A stretch of 64,000 nucleotides of DNA from Lentzea fradiae. Lineage in GTDB: Bacteria; Actinomycetota; Actinomycetes; Mycobacteriales; Pseudonocardiaceae. The notes beneath the pieces are model-generated. The model was not told the DNA's origin. It searched no databases and saw only the letters and a program-made list of their open reading frames with translations. Location of the stretch: NCBI RefSeq assembly GCF_900100955.1, contig NZ_FNCC01000009.1, positions 364,369 to 428,368 on the forward strand, in the 5' to 3' direction. Both the position numbers and the translations under genes were made by a program. Positions 26,582 through 35,633 of this stretch are shown here, one piece after another; within the stretch, counting starts at the first letter, position 1, and each line of letters opens with the position of its first letter.

Positions 26582-26959
26582 CTACGGCAGCTCGAGCCGG
26601 TCGATGTCGTCGTTCCAGCCGCTGGGGAGCTGGGAGTAGTCGCCGTTGAGGTCGAGGTGCCGGTCCGGCAGCCCGGTGCGCACGTCGGTGACCTTGAAGC
26701 CGCCGGTGCGCTTGTCCCGGATGCTGGAGGTCTTCTCGCGGAAGTTCCAGTCCCCGAGCTCCTTGCGGCCCGACTCGTTCCACTTCAGCATCCGGCCGTC
26801 CGCGTGCCGGTTGAAGTCGCTGTGCTCGTACAGGCACACGTAGCCGGTGGGGCAGGGCTGGTTCCGCTCGGTCACGGTCGCGTTCGCGGCGGGCATGGCC
26901 ATCGCGACAGCGGCCAGAGCGGACAGCACAGCGGCGGCGCTGACCCGGAGAATCCTCAT
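26582..26959 (-). CDS. Secreted peptidase-inhibitor I36 / crystallin-fold protein
   Basis: 125-aa exported protein. A signal peptide (MRILRVSAAAVLSALAAVAM, cleaved near ANA) is followed by CPTGYVCLYEHSDFN, the start of the I36 (Streptomyces metalloproteinase inhibitor) fold, and ends LPSGWNDDIDRLELP. The family is small, extracellular and usually disulphide-bonded. AAAGGGTGA precedes the ATG. It lies directly downstream of a membrane protein with a related exported domain, so the two may work together. Confidence 0.82.
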   Translation of the reverse strand: MRILRVSAAAVLSALAAVAMAMPAANATVTERNQPCPTGYVCLYEHSDFNRHADGRMLKWNESGRKELGDWNFREKTSSIRDKRTGGFKVTDVRTGLPDRHLDLNGDYSQLPSGWNDDIDRLELP

Positions 26960-27094
26960 CGGTCACCCTTTCTTCGCCGGGAAATCCTGACGGGACCGAC
27001 CGTAGGAAGCTTTCCGGCGGCGGTGGAAGGGAACGGGTTCGGCTTTGGTCGAACAACCGCATAATCGCAGCTCGGCGATTTGGCCATGGACATT

Positions 27095-27856
27095 TCACGG
27101 CCGTGCGGAGCCGGTGCAGAACCACTGTGCGCCCAGCAGTGCGGAGCTGTCCTGGCTGCTGCCGCCGGCGCGGATGTCACCGACCTCGTTCTTCTGCGAG
27201 TCGAAGAACCGCGCCGTGATGGCCGTGTTGTTGTCGTACGAGAAAACCGCGTCCCGCAGGTGGTAGTCCGCGAGGTTCCAGCACGCGTTCTGCCGCTGGG
27301 TCCGGAAGTTCATGTCGTCGAAGCCGATGTTGCGGTACAGGCACAGCCACGACGCCTCGCACGGTTCGGCGATCGTGCGGACCACCGGCCGGTCGGCATG
27401 CGTCCAGAACGCGGCGACCAGGGCCACCCCGGCCACGAGGGCCGCCACCAGCGCCCACCACCCGCTCCCCGGCCCCCGCGTCCCCGCCCGCGCGGCCGGC
27501 CGCTCCACCGGGAGCACCACGGCCGGTGCCGGAACCGCGGCCGCTGCCCGGTCCCACCGCTGCCGCCACTCCGCGCGCACCCGCTCCTCGTCCCGGCCGA
27601 GCACGCCGACGGCCAGCGGCCGGACGAACTCCCAGGTCGTGGTCCACGACGGCAGCTGCGCGCCGCGGGCCGCCGCCGACAACGCCGACTTCGACGCCAG
27701 CGCACCGTGCTCACGACGCATCACGTCGTACGACGGGTCCCCCGCACAGCGCTTCAGCTCCCACAGCCGCCGGGCGAACACCGCCACCGGGCCGTCGCCC
27801 TCGGGCGGCTTGGCCACCCGTCCCCTCCGGCCCGTCCTGATCGTCTCGTTGCTCAT
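27095..27856 (-). CDS. Membrane protein: cytoplasmic HTH domain, one TM helix, exported I36-like domain
   Basis: 253-aa protein with three parts. Residues about 20-105 resemble the actinobacterial HTH domain of the pattern VFARRLWELKRCAGDPSYDV ... SKSALSAAARGAQLP ... WEFVRPLAVGVLGRDEERV. Residues about 133-152 are one hydrophobic helix (WWALVAALVAGVALVAAFW). The outside part starts CEASWLCLYRNIGFDDMNF, matching the I36 fold of the next gene, with NNTAITARFFDS and a C-terminal Cys. Topology suggests an external domain linked to a cytoplasmic DNA-binding-like domain. No such system is known to me by name. Confidence 0.78.
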   Translation of the reverse strand: MSNETIRTGRRGRVAKPPEGDGPVAVFARRLWELKRCAGDPSYDVMRREHGALASKSALSAAARGAQLPSWTTTWEFVRPLAVGVLGRDEERVRAEWRQRWDRAAAAVPAPAVVLPVERPAARAGTRGPGSGWWALVAALVAGVALVAAFWTHADRPVVRTIAEPCEASWLCLYRNIGFDDMNFRTQRQNACWNLADYHLRDAVFSYDNNTAITARFFDSQKNEVGDIRAGGSSQDSSALLGAQWFCTGSARP

Positions 27857-27969
27857 GGCTCCCCCTGCTGGACGCTCCCCTTGCGCGGAGTATGGAGCCG
27901 GGACGAGCCCTCTGGAGGAGCAGGACGGCGGGGCCGGGTGAGAAATTCACCCGGCCGTGGCGAAGTGTG

Positions 27970-28890
27970 TTACCCGACCGAGCACTGGGTGCCGTTGAGC
28001 GAGAAACCCGCCGGGGCGCGGTGCGAGCCGCGGGTGGTGCCGTTGAAACCGAACCGCACCGACGCGCCGGGGGCGATGCGCGGGTTGTAGTCGGCGTTCG
28101 AGGCGCTGACGGACGTCCCGCTCTGCCCGCCCCTGGCGTCCCACATCTCGCGGACGGACTCGCCGTTCGAGAACGTCCAGCGCACCACCCAGCCGTCGAC
28201 CGGGGCGGAGCCGGTGTTGCGGACGGTCACGTTCGCCTGGAAGCCGCCCTGCCACTGGCCGGAGACCCGGTAGCTGACGACGCAGGCCGCCTTGGCTGCG
28301 GGTGGCGGTGTGGCGGTCGTGGCCGTCGGGCGCGGCGCGGTCGTCGCCGGGGCGGGAGCCGCGGCCTCGGTCGTGGTGGTGGTCGTCGTGGGCGTGGGCT
28401 TCGCGGTGTCCGAACCGTCGCACGGCGGGCCCCACAGGCCCCGCTTCGCGGCGGACGCCTCGTCCCTGGCGCTGGTCAGCGGGCCGTTGTCGGTGTTCTC
28501 CGGCCGCAGCGCCCCCTGCCGCACGGCGAGCACGGCGTAGTCGGTGCCGTCCTCCAGCCGGAGCTCCACCTCACCGACCTGCAGGCCGGTGTAGCGGACG
28601 GACCTGGCCAGCAGGGTCGAGCGGGCGAAGTCGCGCGCGGCGGTGGCGAAGCACGCCTTCGGCTCCTCCAGCCGGGCGATGCGGACCTTCGTGCCGTCGG
28701 CCAGCTCGACGGTGCGGCCGTCGACGACGTCGCGGACCACGGTCAGCACGTCCTGCGGCGGCACCACCTCGTTGACCAGCGTCGGCGGTTTCACCGGGAC
28801 GGTGCTGGACGACGGCGGGCGTTCCGGTTCGGACGTGCACGCCGAAACGAGCAGGACCACGGCCACCACCAGCACGTGCTTGCCCAGCAC
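27970..28890 (-). CDS. Lipoprotein with nuclease-like (SNase) domain and C-terminal CBM2
   Basis: 306-aa surface protein. Lipobox LLVSAC (Cys18) is followed by a thermonuclease-like domain (about 45-150; VVDGRTVELADGTKVRIARL, GLWGPPC) that lacks an obvious set of catalytic Arg/Glu residues, then a Pro/Thr linker (KPTPTTTTTTTEAAAPAP), then a family 2 carbohydrate-binding module (CVVSYRVSGQWQGGFQANVT, W residues in GWVVRW and EMWDAR, closing cysteine in NGTQCSVG). It would be lipid-anchored and bind cellulose or chitin. The nuclease activity is doubtful. Confidence 0.82.
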   Translation of the reverse strand: MLGKHVLVVAVVLLVSACTSEPERPPSSSTVPVKPPTLVNEVVPPQDVLTVVRDVVDGRTVELADGTKVRIARLEEPKACFATAARDFARSTLLARSVRYTGLQVGEVELRLEDGTDYAVLAVRQGALRPENTDNGPLTSARDEASAAKRGLWGPPCDGSDTAKPTPTTTTTTTEAAAPAPATTAPRPTATTATPPPAAKAACVVSYRVSGQWQGGFQANVTVRNTGSAPVDGWVVRWTFSNGESVREMWDARGGQSGTSVSASNADYNPRIAPGASVRFGFNGTTRGSHRAPAGFSLNGTQCSVG

Positions 28891-28994
28891 CTGTCACTCC
28901 CGATTTGCTCACCCGCGCGCGGAACGTCCTCACGCGACCCACCCGGCCGGACTCCGGCCGGGATGATCACCGCGTCACGCACACGATGCCCTGC

Positions 28995-30155
28995 TCAGGC
29001 GGGCGGGGCCAGCACGATGGCCGAGTTGTGACCACCCATTCCGAGGGAGGACTTGACCGTGAGGCCGTCGGCGACCGCCGTGAGGCCGTCGAGCAGGGCC
29101 GGGTGTCCGGACGCGACGACCGGTGGGGCGGGGATCACCCCGCGGTCGTAGCCCATCGCGGTCACCGCGGCCTCGATCGCCGACGCGGCGCCCTGGCAGT
29201 GGCCCGTCAGCGGTTTCACCGAGTAGACGCCGGTGCCCGGCTCGAACAGCTGCTCCAGGACGGTCGCCTCGGCGGCGTCGCACTGGGCGGTGCCGGGCCC
29301 GTGCGCGTTGAGGTAGCGGACGTCCGCGGCGCTCACGCCCGCGTTGTCCAGGGCGTCGCTGAAGCACGCCGTGACCTGCTCCAGCTGGGGATCGATCGAG
29401 GTCACGTGGTACGCGTCGTGCGACATCGCGCCGCCGAGCGTCAGCGCGTACGGGGTCCTCGCCCGTCTCGACAGGACGAACGCCACCGACGCCTCGCCCA
29501 TCACGAAGCCGCGGCTGCCCTGCTGGAACGGCCGGCACGCGTCGAGCGGCTCGGAGTCCACGACGGCCACGCCGAGCCGGACGAAGTGGGCGACGTTCTC
29601 CGGGGTGAGGGACAGGTCCGTGGCGACGAACACCACGTCGTCGACGATTCCCGCGTCGAGCCACGCCTTCGCCGTGATCAGCCCGGCGTTGCCGGAGGCG
29701 CACATCGCCGAGACGTTCATCGCGGGACCGTGGAAGCCGTACTCCTGCATGAACGTCGACATCGGAGTGGACGGCATCAACGCCAGGTAGTCGCGCACCG
29801 GCAGTTTTCCGCCGCGGGTGATGTAGAAGTCACGCCACAGGTCGACCTCGCCGAGCACCACGGCGTGCAGGAGCCCGACCCGCCGCCCCGGCTGCCAGCC
29901 GCGGTTCCCGGCGTCCTCGATGGCCTCCCTGGCCGCGGCCCGCATGGCCTGCGCGAACCGGCTGGGCCCGTCGAGCGGGTCGCCGTCGTCGCCGACTCTG
30001 GCCGCCCAGACCGTGTCTCCCGGGACTCTGCCCAGCTCAGGGACTACGAAGGCGGCGGGCTTCCCGCTCGCCAGACCGTCCCACAGCGACTCCCTGTTCC
30101 AGCCGTAGGCGCTCACCACGCCGACACCGCAGATCCCCACGCCTCGCGCGACCAT
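28995..30155 (-). CDS. Stand-alone beta-ketoacyl synthase (KAS II-like)
   Basis: 386-aa condensing enzyme. Active-site Cys152 in NVSAMCASGNAG, His285 in LNAHGPGTAQCD, Lys314/His319 in KPLTGHCQGAAS, and the glycine-rich C-terminal SSLGMGGHNSAIVL are intact, so it should be catalytic. No acyl carrier protein, ketoreductase, malonyl transferase or chain-length factor lies nearby. It may serve primary fatty-acid metabolism or prime an unlinked pathway. Confidence 0.88.
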   Translation of the reverse strand: MVARGVGICGVGVVSAYGWNRESLWDGLASGKPAAFVVPELGRVPGDTVWAARVGDDGDPLDGPSRFAQAMRAAAREAIEDAGNRGWQPGRRVGLLHAVVLGEVDLWRDFYITRGGKLPVRDYLALMPSTPMSTFMQEYGFHGPAMNVSAMCASGNAGLITAKAWLDAGIVDDVVFVATDLSLTPENVAHFVRLGVAVVDSEPLDACRPFQQGSRGFVMGEASVAFVLSRRARTPYALTLGGAMSHDAYHVTSIDPQLEQVTACFSDALDNAGVSAADVRYLNAHGPGTAQCDAAEATVLEQLFEPGTGVYSVKPLTGHCQGAASAIEAAVTAMGYDRGVIPAPPVVASGHPALLDGLTAVADGLTVKSSLGMGGHNSAIVLAPPA

Positions 30156-30228
30156 AACCGCTCCCCGCCCCGAGGGCCGACACCTCTTCTACCAGCTTAA
30201 CCGCCGGGAGCGACTCGCGTGGAACACG

Positions 30229-30247
30229 TCCATTCGTCTACAATGGA
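30229..30247. promoter_or_regulatory. Inverted repeat in the KS / GGDEF divergent promoter region
   Basis: TCCATT (30229-30234) and AATGGA (30242-30247) are separated by seven bases in a locally AT-richer stretch between two divergent genes. It looks like an operator for one or both promoters; the regulator is unknown. Confidence 0.35.
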
Positions 30248-30358
30248 CAATGAAAACGACCCCTGATCAAGCGGACGGATTCGATTACCGATATAACGGC
30301 ACACCATGTTCACGCCAGACGGATGCGGTTCTGCTCTGCTGTGCGGTAGGACTTCACG

Positions 30359-33118
30359 ATGGCCACGCCACCGGGAATTCGAGGGACTGCTGGATCTGGG
30401 AGTCACGACGTGAGCGGCCTGATCGGTGACGGCGAGTTCGACCACGAGCTGCTGGCCGGCCTCGGGACGTCGATCGGCGCCGCCGTGGTGTGGTGGCTCG
30501 ACCTCGACGACGAGCAGCTCGGCTGGATGCCGGGGCTCGACGCCGTCCTCGGCGTGTCCGGAAGCGACCAGGACGTCGTCCGCACCCGGCTGGCCGAGCT
30601 GGTGGAGCCGCTGGCCGTGACCGCCCGCACGGCACCGGCCTGGCAGGACTTCGAGCTGGTCCAGCCTCTCGACACGGCGGACGGGCGGCGCTGGCTGCAG
30701 TTCCGCGCCCGCCTCTCGACCAAGGACTCCGCCCGCGCGCTGGTCGGCGTGGTCGCCGACGTGACCAGGCGGCACAACCAGCAGCAGGAGCTCGCCGACC
30801 TCGCGGACCGCTACCGGCTGCTCGTGGAGCTCGCGCCCGAGGCGATCGTGGTGCACGAGGCCGGCCGGATCGTCTACGCGAACCCGGCGGCGGTCCGGTT
30901 CGTGCGGGCCGCGTCCGACGCGGACATCATCGGACGGCCGATCACCGACTTCGTCCACCCCTCCTCGCAGGCGGAGATGCTCCAGCGCATCGCCAAGCTG
31001 ACCGAACCCGGCGTGACGAGCGAGCCCGCGGACACCGTGCTGGTGCGGTTCGACGGCGGCACGATCGACGTCGAGTCGGTCTCGGTGCGCACGACCTGGG
31101 AGGGCAGGCCCGCCTTCCAGGTGATCATGCGGGACGTCACCGACCAGAAGGCGGCCGCGGCGGCGCTGCGCTACCAGGCCGCGCTCGTCGCCCACGTGAG
31201 CGACGCGCTCATCGCCACCACCTCCGACGGCGTCGTGACCAGCTGGAACCCCAGCGCGGAGTCCGTCTACGGGCGCAGTGCCGCCGCGGCCATCGGCCGT
31301 CCGATCAGCGAGGTCGTGGGGGCGCCGCTCGACCCCGTGGCCGTGCTGGACTCCGGCGGCGTCGTCCAGGCCGACCACCGCAAGGCCGACGGCGACGCGC
31401 TGTCGGTGCGGATCTCGGTCGCCAGGATGGACGACGGCTACGTGCTGATCTGCGCGGACGAGACGGCCCGCAGGCGCGCGGAGCAGCACTTCACCGCGGT
31501 CGTCGCCGCCATCGAGGAGGGCGTGCTGGTCGTCGGCCCGACCGGCCGCGTCGAGTCCGTCAACCCCGCGGCCGAGCGGATCCTCGGCGTGAGCGCGCGG
31601 GACGCGGTCGGCCAGCTGGCGTCGTCGACCGAGCTGCACGACGAGACCGGCCAGCAGATCCCGCTGTCGCGGTTCCCGTCGGCCATCACCAGGACGACCG
31701 GCAAGTCCCAGCACGGCCGGATCGTGCGGGCGCTGCGCCCGGACGGCACCCGCGTGTGGCTGTCGCTGAGCGCACGGGCGCTGAACCCGACCGGGGACCT
31801 GCCCACGGCGACGGTCGTGTCGTTCACCGACATCACCGAGCGCCGCATGATCGACAGCCAGCTGGAGCACGAGGCGACGCACGACGCGCTGACCGGGCTG
31901 TTCAACCGGACGGTGACCATCAACCGGCTGAGCCCCGGCGAGCGGTCGCACCGCTCGGGCCTCACCGCGGTGCTGTTCATCGACCTGGACAAGTTCAAGG
32001 TCATCAACGACTCCCTCGGCCACAGCGCCGGTGACGACGTGCTGAGGGTCGTGGGCCACCGGCTCAGCCGCAGCACCCGCCGCGGCGACGTCGTGGGCAG
32101 GCTCGGCGGCGACGAGTTCACCGTCATCGCCTACGGCGTGGCGGGCCCGGAGGAGGCGCGGGCCATCGCCGACCACGTGCGGGCCGAGCTGAACAAGCCG
32201 ATCACCGTGGAGGGCAGGCAGCTGCACGTCGACGCGAGCGTGGGCATCGTGCTCGCCGAGTCCGGCGACCCGCGGGACGGCGCCGACCTGCTGCGCGACG
32301 CCGACCTCGCGATGTACCAGGCGAAGACCAGGGGCCGCGGCCGGATCTCCTTCTTCGACGTGGAGCTGCGCGAGCGCATCCAGCGGCGGCTGCAGCTGGA
32401 GCAGGACCTGCGGATGGCGCCGCTGGGCGACGAGCTGTGGCTCGCCTACCAGCCGATCGTCGACCTGGGCACGAACCGGCGCACCGCCGTCGAGGGCCTG
32501 CTGCGCTGGACGCACCCCCGCTACGGCCTGATCCTGCCCGGCGAGTTCATCACGCTCGCCGAGGAGAGCGACCTGATCAACATCGTCGGGGCGCACATGC
32601 TCTACACCGCGTCGCGCGAGATCGCGACGCACGCGCCGGAGCTGCAGCTGACGGTGAACCTGTCGGCCCGGCAGCTCGACGACCCGTGGCTCGTGTCGTC
32701 GGTCCGCAACGCCACCCAGAAGTCGGGGCTGGCGCCCAGCTCGTTGTGCCTGGAGATCACCGAGAGCGCGCTCATGCAGGACCCGAAGCTCGCGGCCCGC
32801 ACCCTCTCGGCGTTGCGCGACCTGGGCGTGCGGCTCGCGATCGACGACTTCGGCACCGGCCACAGCTCGCTCGCCCAGCTGCTCACCCTGCCCCTCGACA
32901 CCCTCAAGATCGACCGCTCGTTCACCGCGGGTCTCGGCCGGTCAGACGAGGCGGAGGCGATCGTCACGAGCATCGTCGCGATGGCGCACGCGGTCGACCT
33001 GACCGTGATCGCGGAGGGCGTGGAGGAACCCGCCCAGCTGGAGATCCTGCGCGCGCTCGGGTGCGACCAGGCCCAGGGCTACCACCTCGGAAGACCGGTA
33101 CCGCTCGCCGACCTGTGA
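30359..33118 (+). CDS. PAS-GGDEF-EAL cyclic-di-GMP turnover protein
   Basis: 919-aa soluble protein. Several PAS domains (about 27-130 weak, 146-265, 270-375, 376-490) precede a diguanylate cyclase domain with intact GGDEF at 583-587 and an inhibitory RxxD site five residues upstream (RRGD). The phosphodiesterase domain follows (EGLLRW at 712, a variant of EAL; DDFGTGHSS at about 829; EGVEEPAQLEIL). Both activities look possible; PAS input would decide the direction. No membrane helix. ATG at 30359 has AGGA upstream. Confidence 0.92.
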   Translation: MATPPGIRGTAGSGSHDVSGLIGDGEFDHELLAGLGTSIGAAVVWWLDLDDEQLGWMPGLDAVLGVSGSDQDVVRTRLAELVEPLAVTARTAPAWQDFELVQPLDTADGRRWLQFRARLSTKDSARALVGVVADVTRRHNQQQELADLADRYRLLVELAPEAIVVHEAGRIVYANPAAVRFVRAASDADIIGRPITDFVHPSSQAEMLQRIAKLTEPGVTSEPADTVLVRFDGGTIDVESVSVRTTWEGRPAFQVIMRDVTDQKAAAAALRYQAALVAHVSDALIATTSDGVVTSWNPSAESVYGRSAAAAIGRPISEVVGAPLDPVAVLDSGGVVQADHRKADGDALSVRISVARMDDGYVLICADETARRRAEQHFTAVVAAIEEGVLVVGPTGRVESVNPAAERILGVSARDAVGQLASSTELHDETGQQIPLSRFPSAITRTTGKSQHGRIVRALRPDGTRVWLSLSARALNPTGDLPTATVVSFTDITERRMIDSQLEHEATHDALTGLFNRTVTINRLSPGERSHRSGLTAVLFIDLDKFKVINDSLGHSAGDDVLRVVGHRLSRSTRRGDVVGRLGGDEFTVIAYGVAGPEEARAIADHVRAELNKPITVEGRQLHVDASVGIVLAESGDPRDGADLLRDADLAMYQAKTRGRGRISFFDVELRERIQRRLQLEQDLRMAPLGDELWLAYQPIVDLGTNRRTAVEGLLRWTHPRYGLILPGEFITLAEESDLINIVGAHMLYTASREIATHAPELQLTVNLSARQLDDPWLVSSVRNATQKSGLAPSSLCLEITESALMQDPKLAARTLSALRDLGVRLAIDDFGTGHSSLAQLLTLPLDTLKIDRSFTAGLGRSDEAEAIVTSIVAMAHAVDLTVIAEGVEEPAQLEILRALGCDQAQGYHLGRPVPLADL

Positions 33119-33146
33119 CGAGGCACCCGTCACATCCGCTGGAACT

Positions 33147-33160
33147 TGACACCGGTGTCA
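33147..33160. promoter_or_regulatory. MerR-type operator/promoter of the quinone oxidoreductase gene
   Basis: TGACACCGGTGTCA is a perfect 14-bp palindrome overlapping a consensus -35 (TTGACA at 33146-33151). This is the typical layout of MerR-controlled promoters in actinomycetes. The likely regulator is encoded convergently on the far side of the target gene (34182-34550). Confidence 0.65.
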
Positions 33161-33225
33161 GCACCTAGCTTCGGGATCACCGCGTTCCGACAGCCGGGAC
33201 GCGGAGACCGGAAGAGGGATCCACG

Positions 33226-34146
33226 ATGGGTCAGGTGTGGGGGTACCGCGGTTTCGGCGGTGCCGAGGTGCAGGAGTTCTTCGAGCGGCCGGACCCGTCA
33301 CCCGGTCCCGGCGAGGTGCTGGTGCGGGTCGAGGCGGCGGGCGTCAACCCGCTCGACCACCTGCTGCGCTCGGGACACGTGCCCACGATGAACGGCGAGG
33401 TGCCGTTCCCCCAGGTCCTCGGCATGGAGGCGGCCGGCACGGTGCTCGCCCTCGGTGACGGGGTGACGGGCCTGGCCGTCGGCGACCGGGTCACCGGCTT
33501 CGCGCTGACGTTCGCGGGCACGTACGCCGAGACGACGCTGCTGCTCGCCGAGTCCACGGCCCGCATCCCCGACGCGCTGCCCGCGACGTGGGCGGCGACC
33601 ATCCCGGTGGCCGGCACGACGGCCCTGGACGTGGTCGACCAGCTCGACCTGCCCTCCGGCGCGTCGGTGCTGGTGAACGGGATCGGCGGCGGCGTCGGCA
33701 TCGCGGTGGCGCAGGTCGCCCGCGACCGGGGCCTGGTGGTGACCGGCACGGCGAGCGCGGCCAAGCGGGACCTCGTGACGGCGCTCGGCGCGACGTTCGC
33801 CGACTACTCGGAGGGCGACGTCGTCGAACGCCTCCGCCCGTCGGCCCCGTTCGACGCGGTGGTCGACACGGTCGGCGGCGAGTCGCTGCGCGCACTCGCC
33901 CCGCTCGCGGCCAAGCCGGACCGGGTGATCTCCGTCGGCGACTTCTCGGTCACCGAGATCGGCGGCGTGGCGGTGGAACGCCGTCTCGGCCGTGAGGGCC
34001 TCGAACGCGTCGCCCGGCTGATGGTGGAGGGGCGGCTCGACCCGCACATCACCGCCACCTACCCGCTCGCGCGGGCGCACGAGGCGCTGGCGCTCGTCGA
34101 GTCGCGGCACGCCACCGGCAAGCTCGTCCTCGACCTGAGCCTCTGA
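33226..34146 (+). CDS. NADPH-dependent quinone oxidoreductase (MDR superfamily, zinc-independent)
   Basis: 306-aa medium-chain reductase: N-terminal GroES-like domain (PGPGEVLVRVEAAGVNPLDH, GMEAAGTVLALGDGV) and a Rossmann domain with VNGIGGGVGIAVAQVA. The zinc ligands of alcohol dehydrogenases are absent. It probably reduces quinones or reactive carbonyls. The perfect MerR palindrome in its promoter and the neighbouring MerR gene suggest induction by oxidative or electrophilic stress. Confidence 0.9.
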   Translation: MGQVWGYRGFGGAEVQEFFERPDPSPGPGEVLVRVEAAGVNPLDHLLRSGHVPTMNGEVPFPQVLGMEAAGTVLALGDGVTGLAVGDRVTGFALTFAGTYAETTLLLAESTARIPDALPATWAATIPVAGTTALDVVDQLDLPSGASVLVNGIGGGVGIAVAQVARDRGLVVTGTASAAKRDLVTALGATFADYSEGDVVERLRPSAPFDAVVDTVGGESLRALAPLAAKPDRVISVGDFSVTEIGGVAVERRLGREGLERVARLMVEGRLDPHITATYPLARAHEALALVESRHATGKLVLDLSL

Positions 34147-34181
34147 GACCAGGGGGCTGCGGCGGTCAGGGGCTGGGGCGC

Positions 34182-34550
34182 TCAGGCGGCGCCGATCCCC
34201 TGCCGGTACCGGGTGTTGACGTCGATCAGCTCGTCGAGGGCCGCACGGGCCTCGACGAGCCGCTCGATCTCGGCGGTCAGCCGTCCGCGCTCCCCGACCA
34301 TCGTGGTGAAGGCGTCCTCGGCGACCTCCCTGGTGTCGCTGTCCACGCACGGCAGCAGGCGGGCGATCACCTTGCTGCTCAGCCCGGCGTCGAACAGCCG
34401 GCGGATGATCTCGACCCTCGCGGGCTCCGTCGGCGCGTAGTGCCGCTGGCCGCCGACGGACCGCGTGCTGTGCACCAGGCCCTGCTGCTCGTAGTAGCGC
34501 AGCGAGCGGGGGCTGACCCCGGTCAGCGCGGCGAGTTCTCCGATCCGCAT
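34182..34550 (-). CDS. MerR-family transcriptional regulator
   Basis: 122-aa regulator with the MerR winged HTH (MRIGELAALTGVSPRSLRYY, EQQGLV) and a coiled dimerisation helix (TTMVGERGRLTAEIERLVEA). One cysteine (LLPCVDS) could sense redox or electrophiles. Convergent to the oxidoreductase gene that carries a MerR palindrome, so it most likely controls that gene. Confidence 0.9.
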   Translation of the reverse strand: MRIGELAALTGVSPRSLRYYEQQGLVHSTRSVGGQRHYAPTEPARVEIIRRLFDAGLSSKVIARLLPCVDSDTREVAEDAFTTMVGERGRLTAEIERLVEARAALDELIDVNTRYRQGIGAA

Positions 34551-34563
34551 GGGACCAGACTAG

Positions 34564-35505
34564 TCACGCGAAGACCGGCTCCCGGGCTTCGAGACGGGGC
34601 AGCCGGATTCCGCGTTCCCTCGCCTCCGCGAGCACGTCGCGGGAGTAGAGGCCGGCCAGGTGGCGGTCCAGGTGGCCGGTGCGCTCGATCTGCCGGAAGA
34701 AGAACGCGGCCAGGTTGTCGCCGCCGAGCGTCTTGCGCAGGACGAAGCTCACCAGTCCCGCCGGCAGGTACGTCATGAGCGCGGCGCCGATGCGCGGGGT
34801 GCCGCCCTTGGCCTTCAGCAGCGGGACCATCTCGCGGACGAGCAGCACGGACCCGCTGACGGCCTCGGGTGAGCCCAGGTAGGCGTCGACGCTCCCGGCC
34901 GCGAGGACCTCGGTGAGCATCCCGGCGTCGAGGATGTAGTGGAACCACAGCCAGCTGCGGAAGTCCCTCACCCGCGAGACCGAGAACCCCGCTCCGGTGA
35001 ACAGGTCCCGCACCGCCTCGTGGCGCAAGCCGCGGTTCGAGCCGTCGACGTACCCGAGGAAGACGTTCTTCAGCATTCCGCCGCTGACCCGCGACCCGGT
35101 GAACCCGCCGCCCGCGCCGGGGAACCCCCAGACCACCTGGTCCGCCGGCAACGAGGACACGACCTCCGCCGGGTCGGCCCACACGTTGCCGAAGACCAGC
35201 ACGGTGGCGGTGCCGACGCGGCCGGTCAGGAACTCGACGGCCCCGGCGAGCTGGTCGGGGTTCACGCTCACCAGGACCAGGTCGAAGTCGTGGCCGGGAG
35301 CGAGCTCCTCCCGGAGGGTGACCGGCCATCGCTCGGAGACCTCGGCGCCCTTCTCGCGCCCGTCCCTGATCGACAGCTCGATCTCCGGGCCGTGCTGCGC
35401 CGCCCGGCCCGGCCGCACGTAGAACTCCACCTGGTGGCCCGCCTTTTCGAAAGCCCACCCGTAAACGGACGCGATCATGCCGCGGCCGAACATCAGAATC
35501 TTCAT
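34564..35505 (-). CDS. Ketopantoate reductase-family oxidoreductase (PanE/ApbA-like)
   Basis: 313-aa NAD(P)H enzyme. The Rossmann start MKILMFGRGMIASVYGWAFE replaces the GAGAIG of true PanE with GRGMIA. Central motif VLVFGNVW and the C-terminal helical domain are present. The usual catalytic Lys/Asn/Glu set is not clear, so the substrate may not be ketopantoate. ATG at 35505 has GAGGAA 6 bases upstream, better than the longer start at 35529. Divergent from a TetR gene with a strong shared operator region. Confidence 0.82.
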   Translation of the reverse strand: MKILMFGRGMIASVYGWAFEKAGHQVEFYVRPGRAAQHGPEIELSIRDGREKGAEVSERWPVTLREELAPGHDFDLVLVSVNPDQLAGAVEFLTGRVGTATVLVFGNVWADPAEVVSSLPADQVVWGFPGAGGGFTGSRVSGGMLKNVFLGYVDGSNRGLRHEAVRDLFTGAGFSVSRVRDFRSWLWFHYILDAGMLTEVLAAGSVDAYLGSPEAVSGSVLLVREMVPLLKAKGGTPRIGAALMTYLPAGLVSFVLRKTLGGDNLAAFFFRQIERTGHLDRHLAGLYSRDVLAEARERGIRLPRLEAREPVFA

Positions 35506-35562
35506 CAGGAATTCCTCGCATCTTTTCACAACGCCGCAACAAACGCCCTTTCACCGTAGCGA

Positions 35563-35590
35563 GGCAAGTGGAAACCGGCTTCCACTTGCC
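35563..35590. promoter_or_regulatory. TetR operator 1: 28-bp palindrome in the divergent promoter
   Basis: GGCAAGTGGAA (35563-35573) and its exact complement (35580-35590) flank a six-base centre ACCGGC, so 26 of 28 positions are symmetric. It lies between the PanE-like gene and the TetR gene. Length and symmetry are those of a TetR-dimer site. Confidence 0.75.
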
Positions 35591-35633
35591 TGCAAATGAG
35601 AACGACTGCTTCCCGGCCGACTCACTTCGGAAC

